A DNA stretch of 64,000 nucleotides from Cephalopachus bancanus (Eukaryota; Chordata; Mammalia; Primates; Tarsiidae), in the NCBI GenBank assembly GCA_027257055.1, contig JAPVLO010000054.1, positions 3,348,001-3,412,000 of the forward strand, in the 5' to 3' direction. The notes beneath the pieces were generated by a model. That model saw only the letters and a program-made list of their open reading frames with translations. It ran no database searches and was not told the origin of the DNA. Below, in pieces: positions 59,600-64,000 of this stretch. Every line of letters starts with the position of its first letter. Within the stretch, counting starts at the first letter, position 1. The position numbers were made by a program, and so were the translations under genes.

Positions 59600-59770
59600 T
59601 TATATTAGAGTTGAAAGAACTTTGAAGATGATCTAATCCAACAACCTCATATTATAATGGAGAAAAATGAGATCTTGAGTGCGAAAATCCAAGATCACCC
59701 AAGGGCAGAAGTTTGAATCCAAGAAGCTTAATACATAGGAAGAGTGCTTTCCCTACCATGCCTGCTTCTA
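59600..59770 (-). repeat. MIR/MIR3-like fragment
   Basis: 'gaagatgatctaatccaaca' and 'aagatcacccaagggcagaa' with 'tttgaatccaagaagcttaa' follow reverse MIR-family order. Confidence 0.6.
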
Positions 59771-60058
59771 GCGGAGATGCGGAAAATCTAGAAATTCCAT
59801 AATTCTGATGATCCAGTGTTCAACGATGTGACCTTACTATTTGTTACTTATTTCTAAATCTGTCGCAGTATTATTTTCCAAGCAGAAGTATTAATGAAAC
59901 CTTCATTTTTTTTTCTTAAAGGAGAAGGTCGCCATCTAGTGCCCTTAGAGAAATTTGCTAAATCAAAACCTTAATCACAATGAAGCTGAGGTTATGTCCT
60001 TAAATACCTGTACTGGTGTTTTCATGTTCCATATTTGATCGAGATTTTTAAAAATGTG

Positions 60059-60165
60059 TGTCATTGACTTGCTAAGCTATGGTGTGGCTATGTGCTCTTT
60101 GAACTATGACCGGACCATGTTTTCCTAAGCTCTGGCCCCTCTTATTCCTTGGAGAAGTGATTCTC

Positions 60166-60244
<79 letters not shown>

Positions 60245-60354
60245 ATTTGTGTCTTTCACATGGCACCAGATCACGCACCAGACACCCACACCCCCAGCAG
60301 GACTGACCTAACACTCTGGAGATTGGAGACCCCCATTGGGAGTGTAACCTAACA
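60059..60354 (-). repeat. Copy B of the unassigned repeat, LTR-like
   Basis: About 296 bp. On the minus strand it would start TGTTAGGTTACAC and end CAATGACA, the TG...CA ends expected of an LTR. No clear target duplication is seen. The distal part, beyond the TC tract, is absent from copy A at 31181. Imperfect roughly 30-bp subrepeats could be U3-like. No retroviral coding sequence is present. Confidence 0.5.
60165..60240 (+). repeat. (TC)n microsatellite, about 38 units
   Basis: A near-perfect TC run with one TG interruption near 60183, inside repeat copy B. The corresponding run in copy A is far shorter. Confidence 0.98.
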
Positions 60355-60469
60355 ATTCCTAGGTCTAAAACAGTTCATTTAAAAGAAAAAAGAAAAGAAA
60401 ATATGCAGAATTTTGTGTCAGAATAAAACAATTTTTAAAAGTTGACGTATTTTAACCCCTGGATAATGA

Positions 60470-60715
60470 TGACAATAATGATGGTTAACATTTATTTGAT
60501 ATTTCATATGTGCTGGCACAAGGCTAAGATTTTTAAGGTAATTGATTTTAATCCCCACACTGACTCTGTAAGATAGGTAATATCGCTCATTTCTCTTTTT
60601 ACAGATGGAGAAACTGATGCTTAATAAGACTAGGTAATTTGCTCATGGTTACATGGTCTAGGATTGACTCAGCCTGTCTTCATGTCTCGTGCAGCACTGC
60701 TTCTACCTGAAATGC
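60470..60715 (-). repeat. MIR SINE
   Basis: 'taacatttatttgatatttc', 'ctctttttacagatggagaa' and 'taggtaatttgctcatggtt' follow reverse MIR order over nearly the whole element. Confidence 0.85.
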
Positions 60716-61399
60716 ATTAAAATATCCACTTCTCTGTAAACCCAGTGACAAACAAAACTAACATGTTTTCTTACTGGGAACATACTGAGTTTAAAATCAT
60801 ATATGAACCCAGGTCAGTTCTTAAGATTCTGGTACCCAATCTCTTTACCAAGGTTGTTTTCTTTGGTATATTTTGGGATATATTATGCACTTCATATAAA
60901 ATTTTAATTTCAAGGAAATAACATGTGCTTTCAAATGTTATGATTGTGGTTTGTGTCCCTTTCTCTCTCCTCTCTAAGAAGGAACCTTTTCTAAAGAACA
61001 TGAGAGCATGTAAGATATACGGAGCTCTTCAGGAATTCCTGTCATTTGTTCTAAGTTCAAAGGATTGCTGCCTTTACTGTTGAACAAGTGAATCACTCCC
61101 ATCACCCCACCCCTTGTAGTAATAGTGACCTTGGTGCATGTTCTAAGGATGTATACCAAAGAGAATGGTCATGTGCAGATGGTTTGGGTGGGGTTCACAT
61201 GGATAGCAAAAGAAAAGTGTATATAAAAGATATTTGGGGGTAATGAAAATAGAGACAAACATCCAAGCTTTTGTGAAATGAGTAAGAGTCAATGAAATTT
61301 AAATCATATCTCTATTTCAAAGCACTTGTCTTGGTTGCAAAAAAAATGACAGTACTTGTGAAAGACTGCAAGCAATACATTTTCCATCAAGGGACACAA
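60716..61399. other. No recognised feature
   Basis: Intergenic DNA without a named repeat or gene. Confidence 0.5.
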
Positions 61400-61580
61400 C
61401 TGGGGAACTGAAAAGAGTACTGGACTTAGAACCAAAAAAATCAATATTTGCCTCATTTCTATAACTTCTCAAGCTGTGTGCTCTTAGGCAAGTCCTTTAA
61501 TTCACTTTTCTCATTTGTAAGAGGAGTTACGTAAGATCCATTTCACCTTTCTACCTTCAATGATTCTATGGAATTCCATT
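61400..61580 (+). repeat. MIR SINE
   Basis: 'aagagtactggacttagaac', 'gtgtgctcttaggcaagtcc' and 'ttctcatttgtaagaggagt' follow MIR-family order. Confidence 0.72.
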
Positions 61581-62229
61581 TTCCCTGTGACTCAGATTCT
61601 GGAATTATCAGTTAGTTCTTATAGACAACATCTATCCAATAACTTCAGCTATATGTAAAACTTTGAGAAAAGAAAGAGTTACGATGGAGTCTGGTTGGTC
61701 CTATAAAGATTACAGTGAACTTTTTTATTAATAGACGCATGAAGTATTTTCACTTCATTCTACGTCATGTTAGATGTGGCTTCAACATCGTCATCTGAGC
61801 CAGTCACGTTCTGTTGATCATGAAGTATGGTCACATCTTGGGCAAGAACACACATCTACCTCAACTACCACACAGAACAGGAAAATAGCAATGAAGTGCT
61901 GCCTTCATTAAACAAACTTCAAAATTAGTTGGTTTCCATTTGCTGAATTTCCATGAAGAATCTTAATAGGTATGTTTTCTTAAAAAAAAAAAGTGTTCCT
62001 ATAGAAAAATGTCTATAAATGCTTCACATGGTGTGACTCTACTGAAGTAAATGAGATTTTTTTTTTTTTCTCATGTGGCATGCAACAGGAAGACCATTGC
62101 CTTTTATTATTTTTGTGCTATCTGTGTACAGGTTTGAAAACAATTCTTCCTGGAAATTCTGAAAAATAAAAATGACCTAAGAAATGGTGGTACTTAATAT
62201 ATTGTAGAAATCAAATTCTGCCATATATT

Positions 62230-62385
62230 AAGAAACTTGGGCCTGGAATATGAAGATGGGCATGTGACTTGAGGCCAATAATTTCATCTTCTTGAGTCTC
62301 AGTTTGCCCAACTACGTAGAAATGGATACTAAATTATCCTGCACCTGGCTCTTTAAGACTCAAATGGAAATAAAAGCAAAATATA
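62230..62385 (+). repeat. MIR SINE fragment
   Basis: 'gcatgtgacttgaggccaat' and 'cttgagtctcagtttgccca' follow MIR order. Confidence 0.65.
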
Positions 62386-62529
62386 ATTTATCATTTAAAT
62401 ATAATCCCATATATAAATATAAGTAAAATGGTAACATATCCCCTGCTTTGATTTTTGGTTGGAGGATAGCTCAGCTGGAGGAGAGAATGGGGCTTGAGGG
62501 CAGGTTTGATGATGACAGTGGGAATATTT

Positions 62530-63125
62530 AAACTACACTCATGGTCCCAAGATTCCCACCTCTGGTGGCACCTTCTCCCAGTTATTGAATCAAATAGGAA
62601 TCAAGGTGCTTCTATGAAGGGATTTTGTAAATGTAATTAACATCTCAAATCATTTAACTGTAAGAGAAGAAAATTATCTGGGTGGGCCTGACTTCATGTG
62701 AGTTCTGAAAAGAGATTAGGCTCTTCCTGAGATAGGGATTCAAAATGTTATTGGGGTTCAACTAGGGAGAGATTATCTTTTGCTGGATGTTGAGAATGGA
62801 GTAGGCTACATGGTGAGGAGTGCAAGTAGACTCTAGGAGCTTAGAATGACTACTGGCTGACAGCCAGCAAGGAAGTGGGAACCACAACCCTACAATAAGA
62901 AGGAACTGAATTCTGTCATAACCACACGAGTTGGGAAGAGGACTCCAGAGCTCCAGAGGAGAATGAAACATGGTGGACACCTTGAATCATCCTAACAGAC
63001 CCTGAGCAAAAAAACCCAGATATGCTTTTCTCAGACCTCTCACTTCCAGAAAAGGGAAACAAGTGGGTATTTTTTTAAGTCTCTAAGTCTGTGATAATTT
63101 GTTAGGCAACAAGATAAAACTAATA
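62530..63125 (+). repeat. Probable ERVL-MaLR-type LTR
   Basis: Contains 'ttatctgggtgggcctgact', 'gactggctgacagccagcaag'-like steps, 'gaaggaactgaattctgtca' and 'accctgagcaaaaaaaccca', and closes with 'gtgataatttgttaggcaac' and 'aaactaataaa'. This fits an old MaLR-related solo LTR. Subfamily not assigned. Confidence 0.6.
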
Positions 63126-63444
63126 AATGACTCAACTAGCATTCAAAACAAGTTCTTCTAAAAAGCTAGCAATATTTTATCATTTTCAGAAACATAACTT
63201 TCCAAAAGAGTCATTTTCAGTGAAACTATAATGTACTTCAATTGGATACTTAAGAAAATAAGAGGTTGCTGTAAATTATAAACTCCTTAACTTTTGAGTA
63301 TGACACTCTTCCATAAAAGTTACTTGTGTTTAAAGTTGTACATTTATGTGACTAAAGTGTAAAACCTCCAACCATAGGTTCTAGAAAGTACTGAAACCAT
63401 TCAGTAGTTTAAATTACTACAAAGCAGAAATGTTACTTTAATTT

Positions 63445-63600
63445 ACCTTGTGTGGTGGACTAACCCTATGACCTTGGACAAATTATTTAGTCTACTGAGC
63501 CTGAGTTTTCTCATCTGTAAAATATCAATAACTCTCTTCTGCAGTATTATTTATTTTTAATAAAGTCTTTGGCTCTGGGAATATATCTAAATAATCTTGG
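63445..63600 (+). repeat. MIR SINE
   Basis: 'ctatgaccttggacaaatta' and 'gagttttctcatctgtaaaa' follow MIR order. Confidence 0.8.
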
Positions 63601-64000
63601 ATTCTTATTCACTGACTGAATGATTTCATAGCTATCCATGGAAATTAATTGCTCCTACATTATATTATCTTATCTTCCAGGTTCAATCCTAATGTCAAAT
63701 ATTTCAGAAGAGTTGGGAGAGTTCAAAAAAACACAGACAGGTTTGAGTTTTTTATATAATTTGATTTGATTTTTAAATGATAAAAATTGGACTCATCTGC
63801 TTAGAACAGTTTTTAAAATAAATTGTTTTGATAGAAAATACATGCGCCTGATAAAGAATTCAGACAGTACAAAATGATATACAATTAAAGTTGAGTCCCC
63901 TTCCTTGTTCCCTAGTTTCTATTTCTGGAGGCAGCTACACACTAGTACCATTAATTTGTGTATCCCTCATGAAATATTCTGTTCTTCCACAAGCATATTT

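Larger units (their letters stand above)
57641..64000. other. 5' flanking region of PRKG1
   Basis: AT-rich intergenic DNA upstream of the alpha promoter. It carries two TG microsatellites, several MIRs, an LTR-like repeat with a TC tract and a MaLR-like LTR. Between these (58225-59600, 61581-62229, 63126-63444 and 63601-64000) I recognise no gene, RNA or repeat family. Confidence 0.7.

Noticed and set aside
60165..60240. TC tract as a splice-acceptor polypyrimidine tract.
   Set aside because: It lies in 5' flanking DNA inside a repeat, and no AG plus open exon follows.

Overview
The window is nuclear DNA from a primate. Three observations support this: many dimeric 7SL-derived Alu elements with A/T tails and target-site duplications, L1 fragments, and older mammal-wide repeats (MIR, L2, MLT1, MER-type DNA transposons). 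Several Alus share bases that are not typical of AluJ, AluS or AluY. There are no lemur-type Alus and no galago-type tRNA-derived SINEs. One L1 3'-end family does not resemble the human L1PA/L1PB ends I know. Together this points to a tarsier (Carlito/Tarsius); that is an inference, not a direct observation.

The only protein-coding sequence I can support is the first coding exon of PRKG1, isoform I-alpha (cGMP-dependent protein kinase 1), on the minus strand at 57181-57446. It encodes residues 1-88 plus two bases of codon 89: the leucine zipper, the redox cysteine and the autoinhibitory pseudosubstrate segment. The exon lies in a CpG island at about 56560-57640 that also contains a (GGC)8 tract just 5' of the start codon. 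Everything to the left (1-57180) is intron 1. Everything to the right, past the island, is 5' flanking DNA with two long TG microsatellites and scattered repeats.

Intron layout. 1-6 kb: a MaLR-like LTR end, an L1 split by an Alu, and three more Alus. 6-20 kb: MIRs, an MLT1 LTR, an internally deleted mariner transposon at 11.6-12.2 kb, and two Alus. 20-22 kb: a repeat-poor block. 22-34 kb: an MLT1A LTR, a rearranged L1, one copy of an unassigned repeat, an Alu, a 5'-truncated Alu, and L1/L2 ends. 34-44 kb: L2, MER20, a nearly perfect 171-bp inverted duplication next to a composite MLT1A/MIR structure, MER5-like elements and a short L1. 44-54 kb: an old L1, one Alu, long repeat-poor stretches and a MER2-like transposon. 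54.9-56.6 kb: GC-rich intron that grades into the CpG island.

I found no RNA gene, second protein gene, CRISPR array or operon. The most unusual structures are the recent inverted duplication at 39.45/40.15 kb with a 13-bp palindrome at its edge, the decayed mariner copy, the L1 with an internal inversion, and the two-copy unassigned repeat at 31.2 and 60.1 kb.
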